Source: Candidatus Ulvibacter alkanivorans
GTDB lineage: Bacteria; Bacteroidota; Bacteroidia; Flavobacteriales; Flavobacteriaceae
DNA: 34,160 nucleotides
Direction: 5' to 3'
Assembly: GCF_003333325.1 (NCBI RefSeq)
Contig: NZ_QOLC01000036.1
Location: 1 to 34,160, forward strand
In this document: one piece after another, positions 7,819 through 16,777 of the stretch
Layout: the number at the start of each line of letters is the position of its first letter
Position numbering within the stretch: position 1 is the first letter of the stretch
Program-made: the position numbers and the translations under genes
The notes under the pieces: generated by a model
The model's database searches: none
What the model saw: the letters and a program-made list of their open reading frames with translations, nothing else
Told to the model about the DNA's origin: nothing

Positions 7819-10461
7819 ATGAAAAAGATACTTAAGATCATAGGAATCATACTTGGAGTACTTATACTTCTCCTTGCGCTTTCACCATTGTTCTTTAAAG
7901 GCACTTTAGAGAAATTGGTACAACGCACTATCGATAAGAATCTAGATGCGACTGTAGCTTGGGGCGATTTCGACCTTAGTTTATTTCGCAGTTTTCCCGA
8001 TGCGGCCCTTACCATTAAGGATTTTAGTGTAATTAATAACGCACCTTTTGAAGGGGACACCTTAGCTAGCGGTAAAACACTTAAACTCGATATGGGGATC
8101 ACGCAATTGTTTAAAAGTGGTGACGACCCCATCGTCGTAGACGCCTTATTGTTAGACGAATCTTTTGTAAATATTAAAATCGATAGTTTGGGCAATACCA
8201 ATTACGATATTGCCATAAAGAAAGATGCACCATTAGCCGATAACACCGAAGGGAATGCCGGATTTACCTTCGATCTTAAAAAGTATGAAATACGGGATAG
8301 TCGCCTAAATTATTTAGACGAAGCCACTCAAACCTTTTTAATGCTGAAAGAACTGAATCACATAGGTACCGGTGACTTCTCATTGGCCCAATCGGAGTTG
8401 GATACCGAAACCCAAGCATTGGTTTCCTTGCAAATTGAAGAAATTGAATATCTAAGCGAGAATCAGGTGTCGTTAGATGCGATATTTCAATTGGATCTTG
8501 AAAACCAAAAATACACCTTCCTAGAAAATGAAGCCCGTGTTAATGCACTTCCGCTAACGTTTAATGGATTTGTAAAAGTAAATGAAAACAACAATGAGAT
8601 CGACCTAACCTTTAAAACACCATCGTCCGATTTTAAGAACTTCCTCGCTGTTATTCCCGAAACCTACGTCAAAGAACTGGATGGTGTTACCACGACCGGT
8701 AATTTTACCGTAGACGGAATGCTTAAAGGAATAATTGACGATAATTACATTCCGAAGATGGACATAAGAGTAGCCAGCGACAATGCGTCGTTCAAGTACC
8801 CTGACCTTCCAAAAGCGGTACGCAATATCTCTATAGATGCCCAGCTTAAGAATGAGACGGGGTTGATGAAAGACACCTACTTGAATATTGGTGGTGTTTC
8901 GTTTCGAATCGATGATCAATTGTTTACAGCGAATGGAAGTATTCGAAATTTAACTGAAAATGCGTTGGTCGCCCTAGCACTAGAAGGAACTATTAATCTT
9001 GCGAACATAGAACAAGTGCTACCCATAGAGATGGAACAAGACCTCAACGGGATTTTTACAGTCGACGTTAACACGAATTTCGATATGCAATCGGTAGAGA
9101 ACGAGCAATATCAAAACATCAAATCTACCGGAACTGCCAGTCTGAAGAATTTTTCATACCAAGATGCCTCTTTCAAAAATGAATTGAACATCGCTACCGC
9201 CAATCTTTCCTTTTCTCCGGGAAGTATCGTACTTAAAGAATTACAGGCTTCTTCCGGACAAACGGATGTTTCAGCAACAGGGACCATTCAAAATTTGATC
9301 CCATGGATCATGGCCAAACAAGATCTAAAAGGCACCTTTAATGTACAGTCGAACACGTTTAATGTGAACGATTTCATGACGGCCGATGCAACTGCTTCCG
9401 AAGCGAATACCAATACAACTTCCTCTAACAATCGCAGCCTAGCAAAGAAAGAATCGGTTAAAATTCCTGATTTCTTGGATGCCACCTTAGATTTTTCCGC
9501 CAACAAGGTGTTGTACGATAATCTAGAGCTGTCGCAAGTAAAAGGAACCGCTAGCATTAAGGAAGAAACGGTCACTCTAAGAAATGTAACCTCTAATATA
9601 TTTGGTGGTAGCGTCGCGATTGGCGGAAATGTGTCTACCAAGAACCCGACCCCCACCTTTGCCATGAATGTAGATCTTAGCAAGATCGACATAGGAGAAT
9701 CCTTTGAAAAGATGGAACTGTTAAAGTTCTTGGCCCCTGTGGCAAGAGCACTTCAAGGAGATCTTAACACTCAATTGGAGCTTAGCGGTGATTTAACAAG
9801 CGATCTCACACCTGATCTTACAACACTAGCGGGAAATGCCGTAGCGCAAATTCTAACTGCTGAAGTCGACAAACAAAAAATGCCGTTACTTGCTAAGATA
9901 GGTGACAAGGTATCTTTCTTGAATATCGATCGGCTTAGTTTGCGTGATGTAAGTACTGTATTGCAATTTAACAATGGAAATATAGAGGTTCAACCCTTCG
10001 ATTTTGATATAAAAGGAATTACGGTGACGGTAGATGGAGCTCACGGCCTTGATAAAAGTATTAATTATAATCTCACTATGGACGTACCGGCGCGGTACCT
10101 TGGTGGTGATGTCAACAAATTGCTGTCGAAACTCGATCCGCAAGAGGCAAGTGAAATGACAGTTGCACTTCCTGTGGGGTTGAATGGGACCATCACAAAT
10201 CCGCAGATCTCGGTAGATACAAAAGCCGCTGTTTCTAAGCTAACGCAACGACTGATAGAGAAACAGAAGCAAGACCTAAAAGATAAAGGAACCGATATTC
10301 TTAAAGACTTGATCGGAGGTGGTGAAACAACGACAGATACGACCAATACGACTCAGGAAACCAACACCCAACAAAATACTTCTGAGGTAGTAAAAGACAT
10401 TTTGGGAGGCATCTTCGGAAACAAAAAGAAAGCGCAAGACACTACTAAATCGGGCAATTAA
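7819..10461 (+). CDS. AsmA-like large periplasmic/membrane protein
   Basis: An 880-aa protein with one N-terminal membrane anchor (about 5-26) followed by the typical AsmA opening: an RTIDKNLDATVAWGDFDLSLFRSFPDA region with TIKDFSV. The long middle part is rich in repeated beta strands, with an AsmA-C-like segment towards the end (about 560-800). The last 75 residues are low-complexity, rich in Thr, Asn, Gln and Lys. AsmA-family proteins (TamB, YhdP, AsmA) form beta-groove bridges between membranes and are linked to phospholipid transport and outer-membrane stability. That role is inferred from the family. It converges on the DUF2797 gene with a 14-base gap. Confidence 0.85.
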   Translation: MKKILKIIGIILGVLILLLALSPLFFKGTLEKLVQRTIDKNLDATVAWGDFDLSLFRSFPDAALTIKDFSVINNAPFEGDTLASGKTLKLDMGITQLFKSGDDPIVVDALLLDESFVNIKIDSLGNTNYDIAIKKDAPLADNTEGNAGFTFDLKKYEIRDSRLNYLDEATQTFLMLKELNHIGTGDFSLAQSELDTETQALVSLQIEEIEYLSENQVSLDAIFQLDLENQKYTFLENEARVNALPLTFNGFVKVNENNNEIDLTFKTPSSDFKNFLAVIPETYVKELDGVTTTGNFTVDGMLKGIIDDNYIPKMDIRVASDNASFKYPDLPKAVRNISIDAQLKNETGLMKDTYLNIGGVSFRIDDQLFTANGSIRNLTENALVALALEGTINLANIEQVLPIEMEQDLNGIFTVDVNTNFDMQSVENEQYQNIKSTGTASLKNFSYQDASFKNELNIATANLSFSPGSIVLKELQASSGQTDVSATGTIQNLIPWIMAKQDLKGTFNVQSNTFNVNDFMTADATASEANTNTTSSNNRSLAKKESVKIPDFLDATLDFSANKVLYDNLELSQVKGTASIKEETVTLRNVTSNIFGGSVAIGGNVSTKNPTPTFAMNVDLSKIDIGESFEKMELLKFLAPVARALQGDLNTQLELSGDLTSDLTPDLTTLAGNAVAQILTAEVDKQKMPLLAKIGDKVSFLNIDRLSLRDVSTVLQFNNGNIEVQPFDFDIKGITVTVDGAHGLDKSINYNLTMDVPARYLGGDVNKLLSKLDPQEASEMTVALPVGLNGTITNPQISVDTKAAVSKLTQRLIEKQKQDLKDKGTDILKDLIGGGETTTDTTNTTQETNTQQNTSEVVKDILGGIFGNKKKAQDTTKSGN

Positions 10462-10475
10462 GGGCTCTGTTCTAA

Positions 10476-11270
10476 TTAATTTATTTGAATAGAGACCACG
10501 TACCCTTCGCTACCGCGAACGTTGAAAACCGTATTGTCTTCAAATAAGAGGTATTGCCCCTTGATGCCTTTAAGTATTCCCTCAAAGGTAGGGGTCTTTT
10601 CTAAATTCAAGCTCTTTAGTTTTTTGGGGTATTGTAGTACCGGAAATTCGAGATTTGTTTCCTTGTTGTTCGCAATAAAATAGGAAGCCGCTTCTTCCGG
10701 TATGTATTGCTGTAACTTATCCCGCCAAGCCACAAGGTCTTGATCTATTATTTCATTTTTAAGCATCGTTCGCCAATTGGTCTTATCGGCCACATGTTCT
10801 TTTAACGCAACTTCGGTGATACCTGCCAAATAACGATTAGGCACTTCTACAATCTCTATAGCTTCATGAGCACCTTGATCGATCCACCGTGTGGGCACCT
10901 GGCTTTTACGAGTTACTCCTACCTTTACATTGCTACTATTCGCAAGATACACCACATGCGGTTGCAATTGCACCTTCTTTTCGTAGGTCAAGTCTCGATC
11001 TTCTTTGTCGAGATGGGCCGTACTCAATTCGGGTCGCATGATCCAGTCGGCTGCTTGCGGAATTTCAAAAAAACAATCGTAACAATAGCCTTGACGGTAT
11101 ATTTTTTTATTTAGTTCGCAGTTTAAACATTGGTAACCCTGAAAGGCGATCTTGACTTTTTTATCTAATAACTGATTGACGTTGAGGAAATCAGTCGGGA
11201 ACACCAAATAATATTGTATAGGCTGTCCAACTTCGGTCTGCATTTTTGTTAAAACTCCTTCGTACTTCAT
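10476..11270 (-). CDS. DUF2797 zinc-ribbon protein
   Basis: A 264-aa protein of unknown function. A four-cysteine, probably zinc-binding motif is visible as C48-x2-C51 and C63-x2-C66. It is followed by the conserved core HVVYLANSSNVKVGVTR..RWIDQGA (about 104-135). The V-Y-L..K-V-G-V-T-R pattern resembles the first strands of a GIY-YIG fold; that is my reading of the sequence and not an established call. It is divergent from the GH3-type gene with 45 bases between start codons, so the two may share a control region. Both -7-like boxes in that gap (TATCTTTA and TATTTTTA) miss the consensus by one base. Confidence 0.8.
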   Translation of the reverse strand: MKYEGVLTKMQTEVGQPIQYYLVFPTDFLNVNQLLDKKVKIAFQGYQCLNCELNKKIYRQGYCYDCFFEIPQAADWIMRPELSTAHLDKEDRDLTYEKKVQLQPHVVYLANSSNVKVGVTRKSQVPTRWIDQGAHEAIEIVEVPNRYLAGITEVALKEHVADKTNWRTMLKNEIIDQDLVAWRDKLQQYIPEEAASYFIANNKETNLEFPVLQYPKKLKSLNLEKTPTFEGILKGIKGQYLLFEDNTVFNVRGSEGYVVSIQIN

Positions 11271-11315
11271 TGAAAGAAAATTGCTATTTTTATTGCATAA
11301 AGATAGCCTAAAAAT

Positions 11316-12836
11316 ATGCCAATACCCATAGTTAATTCTATAGCTTCATGGTTTTTAAAAAAGCGATTTCATCAGATTGAGCTGTTTTTAAAATACCCTA
11401 TTGAAGTACAAAACGAATTGCTTCACGGTTTACTGCATAAGGCAAAAAATACTGAAATTGGAAAAGAATACGATTTCTGCTCCATACAGACCTATGAGGA
11501 ATTTGCGAACAGGGTTCCAATTAGTAGCTACGAAGACAATGAAGAACGGATTCAAAGAGCTCGAAAGGGAGAAACGAATATCTTTTGGCCTACACCCATA
11601 AAGTGGTTTGCCAAATCTAGTGGCACCACCAATGCTAAGAGTAAATTTATACCGGTAAGCAGCGATTCGTTAATAGATTGTCACTATGCCGCCAGCAAGG
11701 ACTTGTTGTGCATGTACCTCAATAACAATCCCAACTCTCAACTCTTCGTGGGTAAAAGTTTGCGATTAGGCGGAAGTAAAGAACTCTACCAAGAGAACGG
11801 TACGGTCTTCGGCGATCTTTCGGCCATTTTGATAGACAATATGCCATTTTGGGCGGAATTTAGCAGTACACCCAGCAGCGACATTTCATTGATGAGCGAC
11901 TGGGAAACCAAGATGCAAGCCATTGTAAATGAAACCATCTGGGAAAATGTTACGAGTTTAGCCGGCGTTCCCTCATGGATGCTTGTATTGCTAAATCAAG
12001 TGGTAGAAACTACCGGTAAGCATAATTTATTCGATGTTTGGCCTAATCTAGAAGTGTATTTTCACGGTGGGGTTAGTTTTGACCCGTATATAGAACAATA
12101 CGACAAATTATTTCCGAAGGAAAGCTTTCGCTATTATGAGATCTATAATGCTTCGGAAGGATTCTTTGCGATACAGGATCGAAACACCAATAAAGAATTG
12201 TTGCTAATGCTCGATTATGGTATTTTCTACGAATTTATTCCTATGGAAACCTACGGTACTTCCGAAGAAAAGGTGATACCACTTAGTGATGTTGAAGTTG
12301 ATCAAAATTATGCGATAATAATCACTACCAATGCCGGGCTATGGCGTTATAAGATTGGTGATACGGTTCGGTTTACTTCTATAAATCCCTATCGCATTCG
12401 TGTGACCGGGCGAACCAAGCACCATATAAATGCTTTTGGAGAAGAACTTATTATTGAAAATGCTGAAGCGGCGCTTCGAAAAACCACCTCACTCACCCGC
12501 ACAGAAATAATCGACTATACTGCGGCGCCTATCTTTATGGACGGGAAGAAAAAAGGAGCCCATGAGTGGATCATAGAATTCAAAACAGCACCTAAGGATT
12601 TCGATGTATTTGCGCAATTGTTAGATCAAGCCTTACAAGAAGTAAATAGCGACTATGAGGCAAAGCGCTTTAACAACACCACACTTAATGCACCCACCAT
12701 ACATTGCGCCCGTGAGCATCTGTTTTACGATTGGCTAAAGAAGAACAACAAACTAGGCGGGCAACACAAAGTGCCCAGGCTCTCTAACCAACGTAATTAT
12801 TTAGAAGAATTGTTGGCTATGAACGCATCCTACTGA
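11316..12836 (+). CDS. GH3-type acyl-adenylase
   Basis: A 506-aa member of the GH3 branch of the ANL adenylating superfamily. Visible family features are the ATP-binding loop AKSSGTTNAKSKFIP (about 103-117), YYEIYNASEGFFA (about 272-284), the DVEVDQNYAIIITTNAGLWRYKIGDTVRF block, and the hinge region RVTGRTKHHINAFGEELIIENAE. Plant GH3 enzymes join amino acids to jasmonate or auxin. The bacterial substrates are unknown, and no hormone role should be assumed. It uses an ATG at 11316. No terminator is visible behind it. Confidence 0.88.
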   Translation: MPIPIVNSIASWFLKKRFHQIELFLKYPIEVQNELLHGLLHKAKNTEIGKEYDFCSIQTYEEFANRVPISSYEDNEERIQRARKGETNIFWPTPIKWFAKSSGTTNAKSKFIPVSSDSLIDCHYAASKDLLCMYLNNNPNSQLFVGKSLRLGGSKELYQENGTVFGDLSAILIDNMPFWAEFSSTPSSDISLMSDWETKMQAIVNETIWENVTSLAGVPSWMLVLLNQVVETTGKHNLFDVWPNLEVYFHGGVSFDPYIEQYDKLFPKESFRYYEIYNASEGFFAIQDRNTNKELLLMLDYGIFYEFIPMETYGTSEEKVIPLSDVEVDQNYAIIITTNAGLWRYKIGDTVRFTSINPYRIRVTGRTKHHINAFGEELIIENAEAALRKTTSLTRTEIIDYTAAPIFMDGKKKGAHEWIIEFKTAPKDFDVFAQLLDQALQEVNSDYEAKRFNNTTLNAPTIHCAREHLFYDWLKKNNKLGGQHKVPRLSNQRNYLEELLAMNASY

Positions 12837-12978
12837 GATAAAACACGTTATACCGATGCATGACAAATTGCGTAATTGTATAAAGAAATAGCTTACTACT
12901 AAAACATCTAGCCCTCTAGGTTGACTCAGTTCTCTACCCTTGCATTTTATCGAATATTAGTTCCATACAACTAAAATT

Positions 12979-13010
12979 TTTGGTAGTACTTTTCTTACTT
13001 CTTAAGTTTG
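12979..13010 (+). promoter_or_regulatory. Bacteroidota-type promoter of the small lipoprotein gene
   Basis: TTTG (12979-12982), a 20-nt spacer and TAAGTTTG (13003-13010) fit the phylum consensus fully. The ATG follows 26 bases after the -7 box, leaving a short leader. This makes it likely that the 61-codon frame behind it is a real, separately transcribed gene. Confidence 0.7.
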
Positions 13011-13036
13011 GAGCATACTAATCATTTAGGGGCAAA

Positions 13037-13222
13037 ATGAAAAAAGTATTTATTTGCATTGGGGCAATTTTTTGCAGCATAAGTATACTATCCTGCGCTT
13101 CTTCTGGCGCTATTAAGAGCACAGAAGACAAGCTGGCCGGATATACGTTAAAAGACAAGAAAGAACTTATGGAGCAGAAGATATTACATAAGAAGTCAAA
13201 AACTGTTTTGGCTACTCCATGA
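13037..13222 (+). CDS. Small predicted lipoprotein (61 aa)
   Basis: A short secreted protein of no recognised family. The signal peptide has Lys-Lys, a hydrophobic run and a lipobox I-L-S-C with the lipidated Cys20, followed by ASSG. The mature part is only about 41 residues, rich in Lys, with predicted helix (STEDKLAGYTLKDKKELMEQK). The Ala-Ser-Ser after Cys gives no clear sorting signal. It has its own consensus promoter upstream and a strong terminator 32 bases downstream, so it forms a complete single-gene unit. Function is unknown. Confidence 0.7.
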   Translation: MKKVFICIGAIFCSISILSCASSGAIKSTEDKLAGYTLKDKKELMEQKILHKKSKTVLATP

Positions 13223-13253
13223 TAGTTAATTTTTAGGTTAGATTAAGTTTAAT

Positions 13254-13289
13254 AAAAAGCCTCGAATGGGTTAATATTCGAGGCTTTTT
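13254..13289. terminator. Bidirectional terminator between lipoprotein and clpX
   Basis: A perfect 14-bp inverted repeat (AAAAAGCCTCGAAT at 13254-13267, its complement at 13276-13289) with an 8-nt loop. The arms end in A-runs and T-runs, so it gives a U-tract in both directions and serves both the rightward lipoprotein gene and the leftward clpX. Confidence 0.9.
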
Positions 13290-13313
13290 TATGAGTATTT
13301 AATTACGTTTACT

Positions 13314-14546
13314 TTAAGACACTGCTTTAAGCTTTTTAATCGTCGACTTGTTAAGCTTCTCTTGAGCATACTCGGCCGTTACACGCAGCTCTTTATCCTC
13401 GGAACCCGGTAATTCGTACATGGCATCGGTAAGCACCGCTTCGCATAACGATCGTAACCCTCGCGCGCCTAACTTGTAGACGATTGCTTGTTCTACGATA
13501 AAATCTAACGCTTCTTCGGTAATTTCAAAATCAATTCCATCCATCTCGAACAATTTCTTGTATTGCTTAATGATGGCATTTTTAGGTTCGGTCAAGATGG
13601 CGCGTAGCGTACCTTTGTCTAATGGATTCATATAGGTTAGTACCGGTAATCTTCCTATGATCTCGGGAATAAGTCCGAAATCCTTTAGATCCTTCGGAAT
13701 GATATAACGCAACAGATTGTCGCGGTCCATATGTTCCTCCTTTAAGGTAGCACTAAATCCAACCGACTGCATATTTAGTCGTTTTGAAATATGACGTTCA
13801 ATGCCATCGAAGGCACCACCGGCGATAAACAATATGTTCTCGGTATTCACCTCGATGAATTTCTGATCGGGATGCTTTCTACCTCCTTTAGGCGGTACGT
13901 TTACAGTAGTTCCTTCCAATAATTTTAGCAAGGCTTGTTGCACACCTTCTCCACTTACATCACGAGTAATGGACGGATTATCACTCTTGCGGGCAATCTT
14001 GTCGATCTCGTCTATAAAAACAATTCCGTTTTGTGCCTTCTCCAAGTTATAATCGGCTGCTTGTAACAATCGCGTGAGTATACTTTCAACATCTTCACCA
14101 ACATAACCGGCTTCTGTTAGCACCGTTGCGTCTACAATAGCAAGAGGCACATTAAGCATGCGCGCTATGGTCTTAGCCACTAAGGTCTTCCCGGTACCTG
14201 TTTGCCCTACCATGATGATATTACTTTTTTGTATCTCGATATCATCATCGGTCTTAGGTTGCAACAAACGCTTATAATGGTTATATACTGCAACCGACAT
14301 CACCTTTTTGGTATGACTTTGTCCAATCACGTATTCGTCCAAAAACTCTTTAATAGATTTTGGCTTTTTAAGAATAAGCTCTTTGCTCAGTTCATTGTTT
14401 GTAGCATGTAACGCCTCTTCGACCACAATTCCGTGCGCTTGTTCTATACAGCGATCACAGATATGTGCATCTAAGCCGGCAATTAGCAAATTAGTCTCTG
14501 CTTTTTTACGACCACAAAAGGAACATTCTAATTCTTCTTTCGACAT
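13314..14546 (-). CDS. clpX: ATP-dependent Clp protease ATPase subunit ClpX
   Basis: A 410-aa AAA+ unfoldase that recognises tagged substrates and feeds them to ClpP. The N-terminal zinc-binding domain has C8-x2-C11 and C30-x2-C33. The AAA+ core has Walker A GQTGTGKT (K120), Walker [11 protein letters not shown] (E180) and the pore loop in the GYVGEDVE segment. The ClpP-docking loop reads V-G-F at 262-264, where E. coli has I-G-F. It lies 37 bases downstream of clpP in the usual tig-clpP-clpX order and ends before the bidirectional terminator. Confidence 0.97.
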   Translation of the reverse strand: MSKEELECSFCGRKKAETNLLIAGLDAHICDRCIEQAHGIVVEEALHATNNELSKELILKKPKSIKEFLDEYVIGQSHTKKVMSVAVYNHYKRLLQPKTDDDIEIQKSNIIMVGQTGTGKTLVAKTIARMLNVPLAIVDATVLTEAGYVGEDVESILTRLLQAADYNLEKAQNGIVFIDEIDKIARKSDNPSITRDVSGEGVQQALLKLLEGTTVNVPPKGGRKHPDQKFIEVNTENILFIAGGAFDGIERHISKRLNMQSVGFSATLKEEHMDRDNLLRYIIPKDLKDFGLIPEIIGRLPVLTYMNPLDKGTLRAILTEPKNAIIKQYKKLFEMDGIDFEITEEALDFIVEQAIVYKLGARGLRSLCEAVLTDAMYELPGSEDKELRVTAEYAQEKLNKSTIKKLKAVS

Positions 14547-14583
14547 AATATCTTTTCTAGTTTCGCGATTCTTTTATACGTAC

Positions 14584-15258
14584 TTACTTACGATTCAGTA
14601 TTTCATCTATCATCCCATACTCGAGAGCTTTTTCGGCTTTCATCCAGTAGTCCCGATCGCTGTCTTCATATACCTTCTCGTATTTCTGACCACTGTGTTT
14701 GGCGATGATCTTATACAATTCTTCTTTCAGTGTTAGAATCTCTCTGGCGGTGATCTCAATGTCACTTGCTTGTCCTTGAGCTCCACCTAAAGGTTGGTGG
14801 ATCATAACGCGCGAATGTGTTAATCCGCTACGCTTTCCTTTTTCTCCGGCACACAACAGTACAGCCGCCATAGAAGCTGCCATTCCTGTACAAATAGTAG
14901 CTACATCCGGTTTAATAAATTGCATGGTATCATAGATTCCCAAACCTGCGTAAACGCTACCTCCAGGAGAGTTAATATAAATTTGAATATCTCTGTCTGA
15001 ATCTGTACTCGCCAAGAACAATAACTGCGCTTGTACAATATTGGCAACTTGGTCGCTAATTCCGGTTCCGAGGAATATAATACGGTCCATCATCAACCTA
15101 GAAAAAACATCCATCGCGACAGCGTTCATTTGGCGTTCTTCAATGATATTTGGTGTTAGACCCACAGGATACATGCTCCCTACGATATTGTCGTAGTAAG
15201 TGCTACTGATCCCTTGATCTTTTATAGCAAAATTTTTAAATTCTTTTCCGTAGTTCAT
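14584..15258 (-). CDS. clpP: ATP-dependent Clp protease proteolytic subunit ClpP
   Basis: A 224-aa serine peptidase that forms the tetradecameric chamber used by ClpX. The catalytic triad is visible as Ser129 in GMAASMAAVLL, His154 in MIHQPLGG, and Asp203 in DSDRDYWM. The INSPGGSVYAGLGIYD block is intact. The N-terminal part before the core is about 30 residues longer than in E. coli, as is common in this phylum, and may include a propeptide. It stands between tig and clpX with a hairpin in front of it. Confidence 0.97.
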   Translation of the reverse strand: MNYGKEFKNFAIKDQGISSTYYDNIVGSMYPVGLTPNIIEERQMNAVAMDVFSRLMMDRIIFLGTGISDQVANIVQAQLLFLASTDSDRDIQIYINSPGGSVYAGLGIYDTMQFIKPDVATICTGMAASMAAVLLCAGEKGKRSGLTHSRVMIHQPLGGAQGQASDIEITAREILTLKEELYKIIAKHSGQKYEKVYEDSDRDYWMKAEKALEYGMIDEILNRK

Positions 15259-15290
15259 ATACTCTTCTATTCAATTTTTTAAAACAAATT

Positions 15291-15319
15291 AGGCGTTGAA
15301 CTTATAAAATTCAACGCCT
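15291..15319 (-). terminator. Hairpin between tig and clpP
   Basis: A perfect 10-bp stem (AGGCGTTGAA at 15291-15300 with its complement at 15310-15319) with a 9-nt loop, followed in the leftward direction by AATTTGTTTT. It looks like a moderate Rho-independent terminator. It lies 24 bases past the tig stop and 32 bases before the clpP start, so it could lower or separate clpPX transcription from tig. It could also be an mRNA-stabilising element. Confidence 0.65.
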
Positions 15320-15343
15320 AAATATAACTATTTTATTGCTGAA

Positions 15344-16666
15344 TTAAGCGTAAGCCTCCTTGATGAATGTATCGTAGGTAATTTCTTTACGCTTTAATTT
15401 TGCATTTTCTTTGAAGAACTGAAGCAGTTTGTTGGTATTCAACTGTTCACTAAGTCGTTTAACCTCTTCTTCGTTAGACATGATTCTTGCCGAGATGGTA
15501 TCTAATTCTTCTTCGGAAGGATCTGTTTGACCAAATTGCGCCATTTGCCCTTTGATCATTTCTTTGGTATAGGCCTTCAACTCATCGAAGGTTACTTGAA
15601 GGTTGTGCTCCGCTCTTAATTTTCCTTCGATCAACTGATAGCGCAATCCTTTCTTACTTCGCTCGTATTCGGCTTTTGCCTCGTCCTCGGACATCGGTTT
15701 TTCACCCGAATTTTGAATCCATCGTTCTAAGAACGCATCAGGTAATTCGAATTTTGTGTGTTCGATAAGTGCTTCAACCACATCGTTCAGCAATTTCTGA
15801 TCACTCTGCTGTTCGAATTGCTTCTCGGCGTCCTCCTTTATCTTCTCTTTTAATTCCTTTTCCGAAGTAACTACGCCTTCACCAAACAACTTATCGAACA
15901 ACTCTTGGTTCAATTCGGCCATTTCGCGTGTGTTTACCTCTTCGATCTTAAAATTCACTTCAATATCAAGTCCGTGCGCATCATCATGCGATACTCCTAA
16001 ATGCTTTTGTAGGTCATGGTCGTCTGCGAACATTCCTTTCGTCTTAAGCGTTACCGTGTCCCCCACCTTGGCACCTAACAAGCTATTGGTTTGTTTTTTA
16101 CCTTTGATATTCTCGATATCGATAGTGGTGCTTTTTTCTATTTCTTTTTCTTCGGAAGTAAATGTACCTGTGATCTCATCAGCTTTCTCTACCGTATCTT
16201 TTGAAATGAGTTTGCCGTATTGTTTTCTAATGGTTTTCACCTGATTGTCCAACATCGTATCATCGGCTACGATCTTATAATGCGTAATAGGCTTCAATCC
16301 CTTCAAGTCTACCTCAAATTCGGGTGCAAGTCCAAGATCGAACTCGAACGAAAAATCATCGGCATCCCAATTAATTTCGGTCTCATTCTTAGGCAGTGGA
16401 TTTCCTAACACATCTAATTTTTCTTCAGTAAGAAAAGCGTGCAACTTATCTTGCAATAGCTTATTTACTTCTTCCACCAATACTGCTTTACCGTATTGCT
16501 TTTTCACCATTCCCATAGGGACATGTCCCTTTCTAAAGCCAGGGATGTTAGCATTCTTTCGATAATCATTCAAAATTTTGTTTACTTTTTCTGAATAATC
16601 GTCTTTCGATATCTCTACAGTAACTACTGCATTTAAAGAATCGATGTCTTTTTTTGTTATGTTCAT
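15344..16666 (-). CDS. tig: Trigger factor (ribosome-associated chaperone)
   Basis: A 440-aa ribosome-bound folding helper for nascent chains. The N-terminal ribosome-binding domain carries GFRKGHVPMGMVKKQYG, matching the G-F-R-x-G-x-x-P signature. A peptidyl-prolyl isomerase-like middle domain and a helical C-terminal domain follow. The frame opens 19 codons earlier at a TTG (16723), but that codon overlaps a -7 promoter box and the added residues are unlike the family, so the ATG before NITKKDIDSLNAVV is the start. First gene of the tig-clpP-clpX set. Confidence 0.93.
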   Translation of the reverse strand: MNITKKDIDSLNAVVTVEISKDDYSEKVNKILNDYRKNANIPGFRKGHVPMGMVKKQYGKAVLVEEVNKLLQDKLHAFLTEEKLDVLGNPLPKNETEINWDADDFSFEFDLGLAPEFEVDLKGLKPITHYKIVADDTMLDNQVKTIRKQYGKLISKDTVEKADEITGTFTSEEKEIEKSTTIDIENIKGKKQTNSLLGAKVGDTVTLKTKGMFADDHDLQKHLGVSHDDAHGLDIEVNFKIEEVNTREMAELNQELFDKLFGEGVVTSEKELKEKIKEDAEKQFEQQSDQKLLNDVVEALIEHTKFELPDAFLERWIQNSGEKPMSEDEAKAEYERSKKGLRYQLIEGKLRAEHNLQVTFDELKAYTKEMIKGQMAQFGQTDPSEEELDTISARIMSNEEEVKRLSEQLNTNKLLQFFKENAKLKRKEITYDTFIKEAYA

Positions 16667-16720
16667 GTCGCTGAAACTTTTCAGTATATTGTTACAATCT
16701 CCTTCTTCAGAAGGCGGGTG

Positions 16721-16751
16721 CAAAAGTACGATATTTATACCAAGTCAGCAA
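16721..16751 (-). promoter_or_regulatory. Promoter of trigger factor
   Basis: Reading leftward: TTG (16751-16749), a 20-nt spacer, and TACTTTTG (16728-16721), an exact TAnnTTTG box. It predicts a leader of about 45-50 nt before the ATG at 16666. Confidence 0.6.
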
Positions 16752-16777
16752 GCATTTACTAGCTGTTATTCAACTGC

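Noticed and set aside
7485..8201. 238-codon frame on the minus strand opposite the transporter and AsmA-like gene
   Set aside because: It is an antisense shadow, rich in Ser and Lys, with no domain, and it crosses two well-supported genes on the other strand.
11316..12836. Plant-hormone conjugation by the GH3-type protein
   Set aside because: The motifs support only an acyl-adenylating enzyme. Substrate residues for jasmonate or auxin cannot be judged from a bacterial member, and nothing nearby points to hormone metabolism.
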